The notes below the pieces were generated by a model. That model was not told the DNA's origin and ran no database searches. It saw nothing but the letters and a program-made list of their open reading frames with translations. From Polytrichum commune (lineage: Eukaryota > Streptophyta > Polytrichopsida > Polytrichales > Polytrichaceae), in the NCBI GenBank assembly GCA_950295325.1, contig OX485805.1, forward strand, positions 3,846,501-3,910,500: a stretch of 64,000 nucleotides of DNA, given 5' to 3'. Below, piece after piece: positions 12,411-24,654 of the stretch; within the stretch, counting starts at the first letter, position 1; the number at the start of each line of letters is the position of its first letter. A program made the translations under genes and the position numbers.

Positions 12411-14804
12411 AGGTTTGGACTGTTTCGCAAAGGTGAAAGTTCGTTGCCTTGGGCTTCAAGGTGAGAATATTGTGAAATTCAAGCTCATTTCCTTGGGTTT
12501 GCAACTTTGTACTATTGACCTCTAAGTCTATTCATAGGCTAGAATGAATGCAATGGGACATTGTCACAACTAAGTGGGATTCCGACCTTCCAAGGCCATG
12601 TCACAAGAAATAACTATAATATATGACACCCTTATATGATACCCTCCATTTTCTAGTTGGACCTTGGTAAATACAATAACATATCTAGCCTAATTATTGC
12701 ATGTTAGTTGATATCCATATACAATGTACTTTTGGTCGGTTCTCCAATCGAAGGAATGAAAATAGGTCAATTATTTTGCCAACTCAACCAATTGGTTTCT
12801 AACTATTTGTTGGTTCTTCCCGTTCATTGTATAGGTCAAGGGAGGTGGTGGCCCACTTTAAAGGCACATACAAAAACCGTTTAATGCAAGCTCAAGTGGT
12901 AGGAAGAGCTCAGATTGCCTTGTACAGAAGACAAAGGACACCCGAGTATGAGGGGTATATGTTGATGTTCTCGTAATCCACCGTTGGTGTCTTTGAAAAT
13001 TTGCCAAAAAATCACATGATGGCTGACTAAGTTGTTTTTGGGGATCAATTTGCTAAGCCATTGCAGAGCTTTTGAGACAACATGAGAGAGGCAATTCTAG
13101 GCACATATACCCTAGGGCCTAGCTACACTTGCAATGTCAAGGCCGGATGGGGCAAGGAAATGGCACCGTTGCCAAAAGATTTGGCCATATAGACCATGTC
13201 TTCCCCTTTTTCTTTGGCATGGCAACGTGACCACACATGCCTCTTGTTATGTCAAATGAGAAAATGGGATGAAATACAAAGCTTCATCCAACTAAGAAAA
13301 GTTGGCTATGGCACTGCTTCTAGGTCTAATCAAAATCACCATCCATCCAAGTTTTCACAAATGAATCTCCATCTTGATCATTCATTTGATGAAGAGTATT
13401 CATATGCCTCAAATATGTGAACACACCAGGAATGGGAATCCCTTTTGTTTATGCTTCCCGCACTCCAACATGGAAGCGCAAAACTCCATTTTCAAGTCCA
13501 CAATATATATAATATATCTTCTCTCATACTTCCAAGGTCAGTATGAAAGTGTTATTATGAACATGATCGTACTAGGAAAATGAAAAATAACCTGGTCAAT
13601 GAGTTTGGCATACGGAGAATGTGGAATCAGTTCATTGGCTTAGAACTTTAGAAAGAGACCAATGCTAAGTCAACGATGAGCTCTAATGGCTATTGTATAA
13701 CATATCTACATATTGTAGTGGAGCATCGTAGTCTTTAGGGATCCAAAGCAATAACTTATAAATTCTCAAAGGAGCATGGTTCTTTATCAAAATTGAACAC
13801 CACAAAGGCTGAATACTTGTTCAAGAGAAAATGCCACAAATGTTTAAATGTTAAAAATGGGAAGAAAATATTAAATGGTAGGAAATATTTGGAAATGAGA
13901 GTTTGTTAAAACCCCTCACATATGATAAGCCCATGAAGAATTTGAGCGTGAGCTTACACTCCTTGATTCGATGGCGTGGGTAACGAAGTTTTATTTTGCG
14001 TTGGTTTGATATGAAAATCAGTAAGGTGAGGATAATATTCCTAGTTTTGACTCTTGAGAACTGGCAATGTGATGAAAAGGTAACTCTCCCAAATGCCGTA
14101 GTTCATAAATGCCTACTTCTAGAGCTCAAAACGTGGTAAGGAATTTTTTATGTAAATACATATGGGGGTTGAGGGTCACAACTCTCATGCCTTCTTGTGG
14201 TTGGTGGTTTAAGAAGGATTCGAGTTCATAAAACTTGAACGAGAGTCCCACACAAACTTGAAACTTCACTTCCGTGAAATGAAACCTCGCCTGCTTGTTA
14301 GCCTTCCACCAGAGGTTGTCTTAACAAATCCTTGCGAGACACCATAATGAAAACATCATGTCTCCTAAAATATCATCAACGACATCAATAAGCTCAGAGT
14401 TTGGCAATACTGTTGGTTTGAACGACATCAATGGAAGTCCATTACTGGCAAGATGAAATACAATCAAGAGAGCTGGGATGGTAACAAGTAAAAGTTCCAG
14501 TTTTTCAAATTAAATGTACATAAATTAGCATCCTTCACTGCGGAGCCAACCTGGAATTGGCTCAGAATGGGATATCTGCCCTCTGCAACTCTACAGCCTC
14601 CCTACACATGGATCCTCATTCTCCGCACTCATCCTGGCACACAAAGTAGGCTAAGTAGTCCTTTTCTTTGCCCTGGATATGGTGCCGTGACTGACGTTGC
14701 TAAACTCAGTTGAGAAAACTGGTTATATGTTAGTATAGTACCTGTCTACAGAGTGAAAAAATAAACAAGGTGGGTTTCAATACATTAGTTCTTCTTGTCC
14801 CCTT

Positions 14805-17800
14805 TTAGGGGTTGGCACCCATCCAAAAACCTGAGTGCAAGTCACCATGGGCAATACTAGCTCTGCGCTCCTCAAATGAGAACTCTAATTGCATACGAGG
14901 AGTAGTGTTCTCCAAATCTGACATACGCGGGCTGTTGGGTGTCATCATCTTCAACGGACTCTTGAAGTAAGCACCTGATGGCAGAGCGGGTTTTGACGTC
15001 AACGCTGAGGCTGCACGGTTTCCAGCATCGTCCATAAAAACTTGTTGCAAAGCAGCTGCAGAGGGAACAGGGGACAGAGGTTGACGAGCGGCTAGAGCTT
15101 GCACTGCTTGTGGCTGACTACGTACACCCAATCCATTCTTGCCACCTAAATACGAAAGTTACAGGTTGATATAACTATGTGAGGTGGGTTTCTTAACCTT
15201 AGAACAAACCAGGTTTTTAAGAACAATATGGATTTTCGTTCTAGTGTAAAGAATTTTGTACAGGAAGAGAATCTAGAATGCAGAAACTAGAAGGTGAAAT
15301 TCAAACTATTTTGAACCCCAACCCTTACAAATACACCAAATTCTCCCTCCCAAGGAATTTTAAATATCCAACCCAAAGGCCTACGTAGGAACACCAGCCT
15401 CACCCACACCACTAGTCTGGTAGAAACACTCTGTTTTTTGCAGACAGATGTTATACCAGGAAAATGGTCGAAGCTCGAAGTAGGCTACCGAACCCGAGGA
15501 GAAGTGGGAGCTGACCCACCTGCGTTACTGTCGTCTTTGTTGATTGCTACATAATTAGTAGGTGCAGCAGGTCTGGGACGACCAGGCTTCAAGTCTTTGC
15601 CGACAGAAGCGCCTAACCGAGAAGGATTTGTTCCATTGCGAGTAAACTCTGGGGTTCCTGGCTGCATGAGAGCATTGCCCAGCGACAATCGCCTACTTGC
15701 TTGAGTCTGTCCACCAACACCAATACTACTGGCCCGAGAGCCAATGCCACCTTTCTTGGGGAGGGCAGCCTTACTAGGGCTGGGTTTTGATCCAAAGAGT
15801 GTCTCCTGCTCATTGATGAGTTGCTCCTGGATTCTCTTTTGGTCCTGTAGAGCGTAAGATCAACTTCAATTAATAATCTTAAAAACATAATTTCACCTGC
15901 TGCACCTATAAGCTGCTCAAAAATTAAGACGGATTAGGCTGCTCCCCAGAAAAATGCAATTATATGATTTAGTAGTACGTACCCTCATGCGGCGCTTCTC
16001 TTCCTCTTTTTCCTGCCTAAGGTGGTTGTATTCGTTGAGCATGGCTAGTAACCGCACCTGGAAAGAATTCGATTCAGCATCAGTACTCAGAAGAACAGAG
16101 ATAAGTAAAAAATTAAACTGATGCCTCGAAGGTACTGAGAATGCGCAGAGAATATTTTGACTTGAATAGGGGTTATATTCATACTCCATCAAACATGAAG
16201 GCAACACCTCGCTCGTCTTCCCAGGCTCGCGTTCTTTGTGTCAATGACTCCACAAGAGCTGCATATGCCAACAGTGGATTTAGCTTTTTGTGCTCACACA
16301 TAAATACTACCAAAGAAAAAGATAAGCAGTCAGCACCCACAATTGAAATTCACGAAATCAAGTCAGGGCTAGTAATTACCAGGAAGTTTGCTTATGGCGG
16401 CACGAGCTTTCTCTGCCCTCTTCAAATTCAAATGAGCACCTTTGCTAGCGAACCTGTTCTCATCCTGAGATTCAACAAAAGCTTCAGTAATATTGTACGT
16501 GGCTATTCAGTAGATCGAAGTACTTTCAAACAAAAATATCCGGGAGATAATTAGTGTATGTAGTAACTAACCTTGTTATAATCCTCGAGCCATCCCTCCT
16601 CTTCACAGGCTGACATCCACTTCTCCATCAAGACCATAATATCCCTTCTGCTTGCTACCTCTTGTTTGGCCTTTGAAATCTCCTCTTCAAGGTTTGTCAG
16701 TAGTTCTGCAGGGTCTACCATTCCTGTAGAACACAAGCACTCAAAAAATAAGAACACAATCTAGAGGGTATACCCGAATTGAGCGCATTGCAACTTCTTG
16801 AGTCTAATACATAAGATCGTATCATCTAATCGCATGTCTGCCTACCTGAATCGATCAAGGCACATAGTTTGTCTTCCGTAGTATTAACATCAGGTTCCAA
16901 ATGAGCATTTCTGCAGACATCCTCGAGCTCCATGCGCTTTTTCACCACTAGCTCTTTCATCTTGCTGGCTTTCAGGACGTCCAGCCTTTCAACCTCAACC
17001 TCAGCCTGTAATATAAAGAAAACTCCAGAGTCAATGCAAATGTATATCTAAGCATACCACACGACAGAGACGTCAGACAGATACCATAAGAAAAGCAACG
17101 TCAAAACCATTCTTTTGTCCTCTGTTTAAAATCAATTTGATGACTGCACAGTATTTTCTGAATCTCAGCCGCAACAATTTCATCTAAAACGCCACAGTAA
17201 AGATGAGAAAGATGAGAGTTTCACCTGTTCGATGGTTTCCAGAGAAAGAGAACTGGGAGCAGTAATTTCGTCTTCGCTAGCAGCAATGTTGCATGTGACA
17301 TGTTCGTACATTTGTTGCTCTTCCATTGGAGTGTCCATCAGGCTCCAAAGCTCTATCATTGATGTCCCAAGTTCTTTGAGCTGTAGTACACAACATAAGA
17401 CTTTCCTTAAGGGGAAATGAAAGACTTTATTATGCAAAATTTTGAAAATTTTCACACTGGTAAAGCATAATCACAAGGTAAAGCATAACTGTTAGAATAA
17501 TCCTTAAATGAACAGACCTTAACAACTCGCTGTTGCTTTTCCGCTTGCAAGGAATTAATGGTCTTTACAAGGAGATCAAGAGTTTCATTGCTGATGCTTT
17601 TGGCAAGTCCTTTGGAGTCATCAAGACTGGGATGAACTTCGCTAATCATCTGGAAGAAGTCCATGCCCATAACTGAGCAGAGCTGATGAATCAAGTTCAC
17701 ATACTCCAACACTTTGTGTAGCCGTTCGCTCTGCCAACAGTAAATCAAACTTCAAGCATAAGGACATACACTAGGCTCTGTCTGGAGTTTAATTTACAGT

Positions 17801-19096
17801 GGGTGGTGAACACATTAAATATTCAAGTGCGGTGTACACAGCAAGCAACGAATATTTATTGAAATCTGTAAAATCTATGTATCACATCAAAGAAAACTTT
17901 CATAGTTTTAAATCTCCCCAGAATCTTATCAGAATGTATGGTGAAGTTTGTTGTGTTTTGTGAGAATCATATCCCAAATAAGAATGATCAAACAGGTCTT
18001 TAGAAAGACAGAGGTGCAGATTATTCACCTTCTCTTTCTGGAGTGTAGCCAGCTGAGCATGATATTCCTCCAATCTCCTGAGTGTTAAATCTTGGTCTTC
18101 ATCAGTATACATGTCGCCATAATGTGATCCTGCAATTTCGCCACAAATCTTGGCAATCTGCGTCTTCACCTCCAAAAACTGTTTAGCCCGGTCCTCTTTC
18201 CGCTGCCGTAGCTCTTCCAAATGGGGTCCAATAGCAGCTACTTGTTCCTTCAATGATCCGGTGCGCTTTTCCTGATGTAATGAAAGCAGATATCAGAACA
18301 AGAGGCTAGAGCGGAGCAATTCATTCATCACTTTTGTCTTACTTGCAGGCCTAGCTTTGCATTCGGTTTGGTGTTTCAAACATCACATGATATGCCTATC
18401 TACTTGAAGCAAACGGGTTACATATCACTACAATGGACTCCGCATCTAACCAGCAAAACATGACAACGATAAAGACAGACACCCACCAAAAACAATCACA
18501 AAACACTTTCACATCAATTTCAATAGAGTTTAGTTTCAATTTTCTGTAACGAAGGTAAGCCACTCACTCGCTGACTTAGAGTGGGCTCCCCAAGAGCCGA
18601 AAAGAGTGCAGCAAACTCGGACTCAGCGCTAGCTATAGTTTGATGAAGGCGGGCTCGAGCGTGACTGGCATTATCCACTTTACGCCTGTACACCTCCAAA
18701 CACTCTTGCTCCAACTGCAGTAGCATCTTATCTCTCTCAGAGTCACTCTCGCCCACTTCATCCCATATGTGCTGCAATTACCGCGAAATTCGGTGTTAGG
18801 TGATTATTCAATAAAAATTAAAAGACTCCCAATCCCAGACTAGTTGGTGCGGACAAGGCTAGAGAGCCAGAGTTCAAGTCACTTTGTATTGACGCTTATA
18901 GAGATATTAGTGTGATCCTTATGGAGGTGTGTTCTCTGCTTTCGCGGTTTTCCGGATCGGGCACGCATTTTGCAAAGATAGATAGTGAAAGAGGAATTCC
19001 CGAAAATTGTGATCTGAACCAAACCTGAAGCTCTCGGAGAAGTGAACCGCACGTGGTATCCACCTGCTGGTGCTGCACCACAGGTTGTTGTACCAT
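14805..19096 (-). CDS. MAP65: MAP65/PRC1/Ase1-family microtubule-associated protein, 12 coding exons, 699 aa
   Basis: Coding exons are 19096-19025, 18771-18568, 18271-18029, 17730-17518, 17380-17225, 17005-16846, 16723-16572, 16464-16380, 16258-16185, 16057-15983, 15844-15520 and 15145-14805. All use GT..AG and the phases join to 2100 nt. The product bundles antiparallel microtubules in the phragmoplast and cortical array. The N-terminus reads TCGSLLRELQHIWDEVGESD, the family's conserved dimerisation start. Long coiled-coil segments follow, then LWSLMDTPMEEQQMY, the spectrin-like microtubule-binding part (EKWMSACEEEGWLEDYNKDE, KRAEKARAAISKLPALVESL), and a basic Ser/Pro-rich tail with SP sites that kinases such as CDKs or MAPKs target in relatives. 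The start at 19096 was chosen because it leads directly into the conserved block. A splice acceptor at 19119-19118, just upstream, shows an earlier non-coding exon. The length fits the family. Which MAP65 subclass it is cannot be said. Confidence 0.93.
18772..19024 (-). other. first MAP65 coding intron, with a possible pol III promoter-like patch
   Basis: This is a GT..AG intron between the first two coding exons. On the plus strand, TAGTTGGTGCGG (18841) followed about 30 bases later by GAGTTCAAGTC resembles the A and B boxes of a tRNA-derived SINE. No cloverleaf can be drawn, so it is not called as a tRNA. Confidence 0.3.
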
Positions 19097-19116
19097 CGTG
19101 ACCTTCTCTCCAATCA

Positions 19117-20300
19117 CCTGAATATCAGAAAAAGATTGAAAGTCCGAACCTCATCCAGTATCCAGCACTGAGCTTAGAGACCCTATTCAATCAAGAAGCC
19201 TCTCCTCACCACAATTACCAAACCCTGATGTTTCTCGAGCCTTTTTCAAGTACTAAACTAGAATCACAAGCAACGAACAACTCGCACACTCAAAATGCAC
19301 TCTCAAGGGTTACCAGCAATGTCCCGAGGCGACCTCCCCTAGGCAATGCACCGATATTTTGTGCAGATTCACAAACACCGATGTAAAAGTGTTCTCGACT
19401 CTGTTAACAATACTAGAGTAAAACCTTCAGGACCGTAGGGGCCGAAGAGCGCGCATCCATACTGGTATGAGCTGGATCGGGTGCCCTCGAAGCCCTAACA
19501 TGCCGTTTGAAAAAATATTCAAGAAACCTTAAACTCGCGCTACAAACCACCACAACGGTGCCTAAACAACGATGCAAGGTAGGATGAAGCGTCACCTGCA
19601 AGATCGTGGAGACGCGAAATGCAAACTCGGGCTATACATGCACGCGACTCTCCTTTTTCCAGGCCTGTTTCCTCACTCAATAAGCGACCAGAAACGCAAC
19701 GGCTTAGCTCTACGTAACGGCAAGCAGGAGAATGAGAAGGAATGGGAAGGAATGACGGTAGAAGAGGCGGGGAGGAATGATGACTCCGACGACAGACGCA
19801 GAGTGCAAGCAATGGCAGAAGCAGAATGCTCTCAACAACAAAACCTGCCTCCGTCCCTCTTCTGTCCTTCCAAGATACCCTACTCTCGAGGGCCTCCACT
19901 TGGCAATATATCGCTCTCCTATTGGTCCAACCCTTTCGAATACGTTTGTTTTCTACCTCAGCTAATCAGCGTGCATCTACGTGGCTCGGGCCGGGTCGGA
20001 AGCGCGCGGATTTGAATGGACGGGTCCCGCAATCACGGTGGCCAGCGTGGCGTTTTCCTGTGCGCTGGTTGGTGCGGACCCGTGAGACAGGATTTGTTTT
20101 CGAAGAAAACCAATGGGAGGTGGCCAGTGGGGACGGGTCTGGGGTGATTTTGAATATACGGGGCGGGGAGGGGAGGGAAGAGGTCCGTTGGGAGCAAAGG
20201 CTCTGCCCAACTAACTTTCTCTTGGACCCTGCAATCTACGCGATGCGATGATTTTTCCTTCCATGTCCTTCCAGTAAATACCGCAGCGTGAGTTTCGTAG
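19117..20300 (-). promoter_or_regulatory. MAP65 5' region: untranslated exon(s) and promoter, boundaries not resolved
   Basis: The acceptor AG at 19119-19118 on the minus strand implies an intron inside the 5' UTR, so transcription starts further right. The region from about 19.4 to 20.3 kb is clearly more GC-rich than its surroundings and then gives way to AT-rich repeat DNA, as expected for a leader and promoter. I could not fix the upstream exon or a TATA box. Confidence 0.45.
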
Positions 20301-21091
20301 ATCTAGCGTAGTATTCGGATGGCTGATGGGATTGGCTGCCATTTTCAAACAGCCTCAGCCAATTTATTTCTATGGCAGCGCCTACAGTGGCTACTCTGTA
20401 GTGCCCCCACCAAACAAAACAAACAACACCGCACTTTTTCATTTCATAATAACTTTATGAAATGTGAGAGTATGTACAAGTTAATCGTGCAAGCTTTTGT
20501 AAACAATATATCCTTGGAGACTTTTCCAACGGCATCGTCACTTATCAAATTATTTTTTTAGTGTGGTGTGTTAATTAATGTGGTCTTTGTGACTTATCAT
20601 GTATTGCCAAGTGTCATATGACATCCTCTCTAGTTGTCAATTACCCCATAGTGATTACAAGAGAATTAGTGTGGATTGATGATGAATATGTAGTGTGGAC
20701 CTCACTAAATTGTATGTTTAGTGTGTCTATTCTCAAAGGAATGGGATATATCTACTCTTTCAATGGTGCATGTATACCTATTTCGTAAGAGGATTTGAGT
20801 GCCATATGACTAATGATACAAGAAGCCCACGGGGAGCAAGGCCTCACCGTCATTATCATAATTGATTCTCAATGCCCTCATCCCATGGTAGCAATGGACA
20901 CCCATCCAAATCATGTCACGGATAAGTACGTTGCATGTGATCTCGTCCACATGACTAACAATTATGATCTCACAATATGTAGTCATACCATAAGGCCAAC
21001 TTAATTACCTATTATGTGGGTAAGGTAGAAGACACCTAATTTTGTTAGTGATTCAATTAAGACACCTCATTTTTTGGGTCACAAAGTGGAA
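20301..21091. other. gene-poor interval
   Basis: AT-rich DNA with scattered TTAGTGTG motifs, perhaps further decayed MITE sequence. No gene is seen. Confidence 0.4.
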
Positions 21092-21320
21092 AACTACACT
21101 AAATATGTATTTATTGTCACTTACTATATTGGATTTACAAAGTGTTCTATGTTTTAGCTATTGATGTAATCTCTTTTTTAAAGTAAAATTGTTTATGTTC
21201 TATAATGTCCAAACTACCAATTTAACATATGTTGGTACAATATGAGATGTACAATAAACTAATATAGGATTGTGTAATTTCAATTAGTAAGTGACACTAA
21301 AAATCAAATTTAGTGTACTT
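21092..21320. mobile_element. MITE family M1, copy 2 (diverged)
   Basis: The left end reads AACTACACTAAATATG, then a stretch reading TTGTCACTTAC. The right end is the imperfect reverse complement: GTAAGTGACACTAA, ending ATTTAGTGTACTT. Terminal repeats span about 33 bases with several mismatches. The shared ACTACACTAAAT start links it to the elements at 9353 and 21890. Confidence 0.6.
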
Positions 21321-21889
21321 GTTTCAAAATGAGTACTAAGGATCTCATTCCATGGACCAAAACCATAGTGCATTAAGTCATAGAATTCAAAAGAGTCAAC
21401 ACTCAACAGTATCCATTTCGCGGTAGCATGTGTAACCACTTTGGTAGCAAACACACACCATGATCTCCATAAATCATATCTAAATCACACGACTGCAAAT
21501 CTTCATAAACTCGATTGTATCAACCAACATTGATAAGATATATAAGCGAATGCTACCTACTTGTGGGTATCGAAATTACAATATCAACCAAATAAATTAA
21601 TATTCAGCGGTATCATGCTGATATAAAAAACTTGAAATTCTCATTATAAATACTCCAATGACGTACAAAAAACAATGCCAAAACAACATCGGCATAAACA
21701 TCCTTACGCATTTGTCGAATTCTAAGAAATCTACAATAAATACTTTTCAGTTACATAACGAGTCTCGAATGTTCAAAGCGTCCATTATAAGCGCTTCTGC
21801 ATGAAGAGGTAAAAGTAATAAGAACCTCATAAACACAATTCACTGCATTGATTGTCCCCAGTAGTGTGGGTTATTATTCCAAGCTACGC

Positions 21890-22182
21890 AACTACACTAA
21901 ATATCACTAACCCTATGAAAGTAAGTAATATTAAATGTAAACCAAAACACTCAATATCAACTATAGTAGTATGTGGAAGTTACATGCACGGATTTAGTGT
22001 TAGTAAGGATGTGAAAAAAATATTAACAATGGTAAAAGGAGAAGTGAGGTGGCGGTAGAGAAAGTGGTGGCGCATTTATGTCTAACACTAATTGTCAAAG
22101 AACTGAAAATTAGTGTTGAGCAGGAGAGGGTGGTAACAACACTAAATATAATCAAACACTAAATATCATATTTAGTGTAGTT
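21890..22182. mobile_element. MITE family M1, copy 3
   Basis: The left end AACTACACTAAATAT is matched by ATATTTAGTGTAGTT at the right end. The interior is rich in AACACTAA/TTAGTGTT, as in the copy at 9353. There is no open frame. The target duplication is unclear. Confidence 0.6.
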
Positions 22183-22695
22183 AACGAGGATGTAACATGG
22201 GGGTGCATTCTCATCAGTGGAGTTGGATGGATGTAAGTTGAGTTTGTGATGCAGATGAAATCTCATGTACGTTCCGTAGGTTACTAGTAGGTAGTGCCCA
22301 GTCAAAATGAGTCAGCCAGTAGGTGACTTATTAGTGACCGTTGGCCGCCAAAGGGGCGAAGCTAGGCTAGGAAAAGGTCGGGCCTAGTGGTAGGGCCGAG
22401 TTAGTATCCATAGGGCGCTCCGACGAGACACAAGAGAGAGGAAGGAGAGAGAGAGAGAGAGCCGTTGGCCCTATTACCCCACCCTCCCCTCTGTCCTTCT
22501 CCTTGAATAATGGCCGTGCCCTCTGTTATTGGAAAGATGGGAGTGTATTTCCGCTGTCTTTTCATACTCCACTCATTTCTTTTTAATAAACCGCCTCTTT
22601 ATTTGCACTTGCCTCAGTGGCACATGAGGTCGTGTGGATGAATGTACAGGGGCGTATACTCTCCGTCGTATGACCCCCGTGATGCGATCCGGTCC

Positions 22696-22771
22696 GTCCA
22701 AGAGGGGTCGGTTTCACACCTCGCGCTTTCTCGAAGACAATCGCGTGGGTTGTGAATGAATACACGCCTTT
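22696..22771 (-). repeat. left arm of a long inverted repeat (partner 23484-23569)
   Basis: Read on the minus strand it gives a TGTATTCATTCACAACCC block, then CGAGAAAGCGCGAGGTGTGA and AACCGACCCCTCTTGGAC. The partner on the plus strand has the same text with mostly C-to-T and G-to-A changes. The match weakens towards about 22640 on this side. Confidence 0.65.
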
Positions 22772-22865
22772 ATTTTATACTATTTTGTTGTTTGAATCAA
22801 GCTACGTTTATTTTCTTTATTTATCTTGTTGTTTATTTTGAAGCAAATGGATTTCCCGTTGTAAA

Positions 22866-23020
22866 GGAGAAGAAGAAGAAGAAGAACTTCGGTCTCCGAA
22901 GGAGGCTGGAGGCTGGAGTGAGTAGAGTGTGTGTTCGTAAAACATCTTTGGCAGCGTTCTAGGGACAATGGCGTTAGATGGGAAATTACTTCACCCATTG
23001 CAGGGAGTAGACACTATGTT
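22866..23020 (-). mobile_element. 3' end fragment of the LINE family at 35148-39471
   Basis: From GGAGTGAGTAGAGTGTGTGTTCG to GGGAGTAGACACTATG this matches 35175-35275. In the large LINE that stretch is the 3' untranslated end, inside the target duplications. Read on the minus strand the fragment ends in GTTCTTCTTCTTCTTC, a short microsatellite tail like those of many LINEs. The match stops at about 23020, consistent with strong 5' truncation. Confidence 0.6.
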
Positions 23021-23388
23021 TAGGAAGGGTGGGGGGGGGGGGGAAGGGAATGGTACCCAACGCCCAGGGATGGACGTAAATTCGTCAACTACTTATTGAG
23101 CTGACAAGGATAATCATCCTGGTCTTGGAAGGAGGCCTCAAGTCAATTCCTTTGTCGAGGAGCGATTGGCGAGGCCGCATAATGAGTTGTTGGAACAAAC
23201 GAGGAGACCAAATAATTTTTTTGAAAAAAATTTCCCAAAAAACTTACTAGGAATCATTAACAATAACATGTAGTATGTAATCATCCTTAGTAGGGGGCAC
23301 TCTAGAACGCAGTAATATTTAGGGGGTAGTGTAATTTTGTTGTGTTATATATACCTTTATATGTACATATTTGTCTCTTTATTAGTTT

Positions 23389-23437
23389 ATTTATGGCAAG
23401 TTCTGGAGGTTTGTGATAGGTAGTCAATTCTCTATTC
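23389..23437 (+). repeat. direct repeat R4, left copy
   Basis: ATTTATGGC..GTTCTGGAGGTTTGTGATAGGTA.TC.ATTCTCTA is repeated at 23847-23897 with few changes. The left copy is followed by a poly-purine/A-rich stretch. It could be part of a retroelement end, but no paired long repeat is established. Confidence 0.5.
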
Positions 23438-23483
23438 TAAGAGAGATAAATTAAATAAACGTCGTCTAATTCCAAAAAAAATT

Positions 23484-23569
23484 ATGAAGGCTTGTATTAT
23501 TCACAACCCCCACAATATCTCCGAGAAAGTAAGAGGTGTGAAACCGACCCCTCTCGGACAAAACAAATC
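23484..23569 (+). repeat. right arm of a long inverted repeat (partner 22696-22771)
   Basis: It reads CTTGTATTATTCACAACCCC, then CGAGAAAGTAAGAGGTGTGA and AACCGACCCCTCTCGGAC. It is the more decayed arm, where former CG sites appear as TG or CA. Confidence 0.65.
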
Positions 23570-23846
23570 ATGTTGCATGCCATATGGCTTATATGTCATT
23601 GTACATCTTTGCACATGACATTGAGGTTGAAGCCATCATTTATCGAGAATCACAACATGTTTATTCCCACCCACTGGCCAAATCATTACCATGCCCAAGG
23701 TAACTTGCAATTGGAACTTAACAATGTTATGACTGTGGCTCTTGATGGGGTTCCGATGTCTTGGTTGTAACAATACTTCTCTTATGCAATGGGAAATCCG
23801 GTACCTATAACGAAATGCCTCAAGGAAACACCGTACCAACATGGCG

Positions 23847-23897
23847 ATTTATGGCGGGTTCTGGAGGTTTTGTGATAGGTAATCGATTCTCTAGTCT
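23847..23897 (+). repeat. direct repeat R4, right copy
   Basis: Second copy of the roughly 48-bp repeat at 23389. It lies within the reading frame of the LINE remnant that continues to 24654. Confidence 0.5.
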
Positions 23898-24654
23898 TCG
23901 CTTATGTTCCATAGAGTTACACACTCTCAAGCTCACTCTAGGCTTTCAACTATGGCTCGCCCACCTATCCTCCTCTTGGTTGTTAGTCATTACAGCAACC
24001 TCACTTTCTCGACACTTGGCCAAACATGGATTTTACACCTGGCACAAATTGACAACCATGTGGAAGATATGATGGGGTCTATATCACTGGGACACCCTTG
24101 ACAACCCTACCACATCTAAAATAGCATATCATGATATAAAGGAGGCCTTTCATACGAGAGAGTGGAACTCTTTCCATCTCTCATGGAAGAAATTGGATTA
24201 CCTCCACCACTAGGATTTTCTCAAATATGAATGGGAACAATAGTTGAAGCAACCATGGACACCACCACAACGTGATATAATTGCCAACTACTGCACCTTG
24301 AACCATAGATTAGCCATTGAAATTGGTCAATGATCAACTATCCATGTCTCTAGATATGCTAGACTATGCCACTTTTGCTCCTACAATGCAATTGAAAATG
24401 AGGCACATTTCGTGTTGGAATGTCCCCTATATGAACCCATTAGAGATAAATTTCTATCACTATTTGAGAATGTAGTTGAAGGGAGCCTCAAGTCCTCCTT
24501 TCAATCGGATCACCAAGTTGACATTAGCCTCTATCTCACAGAGGGTACTGCACTCCTCCACTCTAAAGAATTAGTCAGTTTGAAACCATCAAGATTTACT
24601 TTCAGTCTCATTAGCCTTTTCGACTTCATGGACTTTAAAATAAATTTCATTTGA
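23898..24654 (+). mobile_element. decayed LINE ORF2 C-terminal region (family L1-tail), copy 2
   Basis: One plus-strand frame reads through with at least four stops (TGA, TAG, TAG, TGA). It passes RHLAKHGFYTWHKLTTMWKI, KEAFHTREWNSFHLSWKK, then NHRLAIEIGQ and RLCHFCSYNAIENEAHFVLE, CPLYEPIRDKFLSLF, to a TGA at 24652-24654. The CxxC..H....C arrangement is the zinc finger found after the reverse transcriptase in many LINEs. All four stops could come from C-to-T changes. The piece is a fossil; its tail recurs at 46590-46735 and 3976-4080. Confidence 0.7.

Larger units (their letters stand above)
9946..14500. other. gene-poor interval
   Basis: Apart from the R3 repeats, this stretch shows no coding pattern I can recognise on either strand. 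Translations are broken by frequent stops and carry no known domain. It is probably old transposon DNA. Confidence 0.5.

Noticed and set aside
19572-20251. Overlapping open frames of up to 147 codons upstream of MAP65
   Set aside because: The region is GC-rich leader/promoter DNA. The frames overlap on both strands and show no domain or codon bias.
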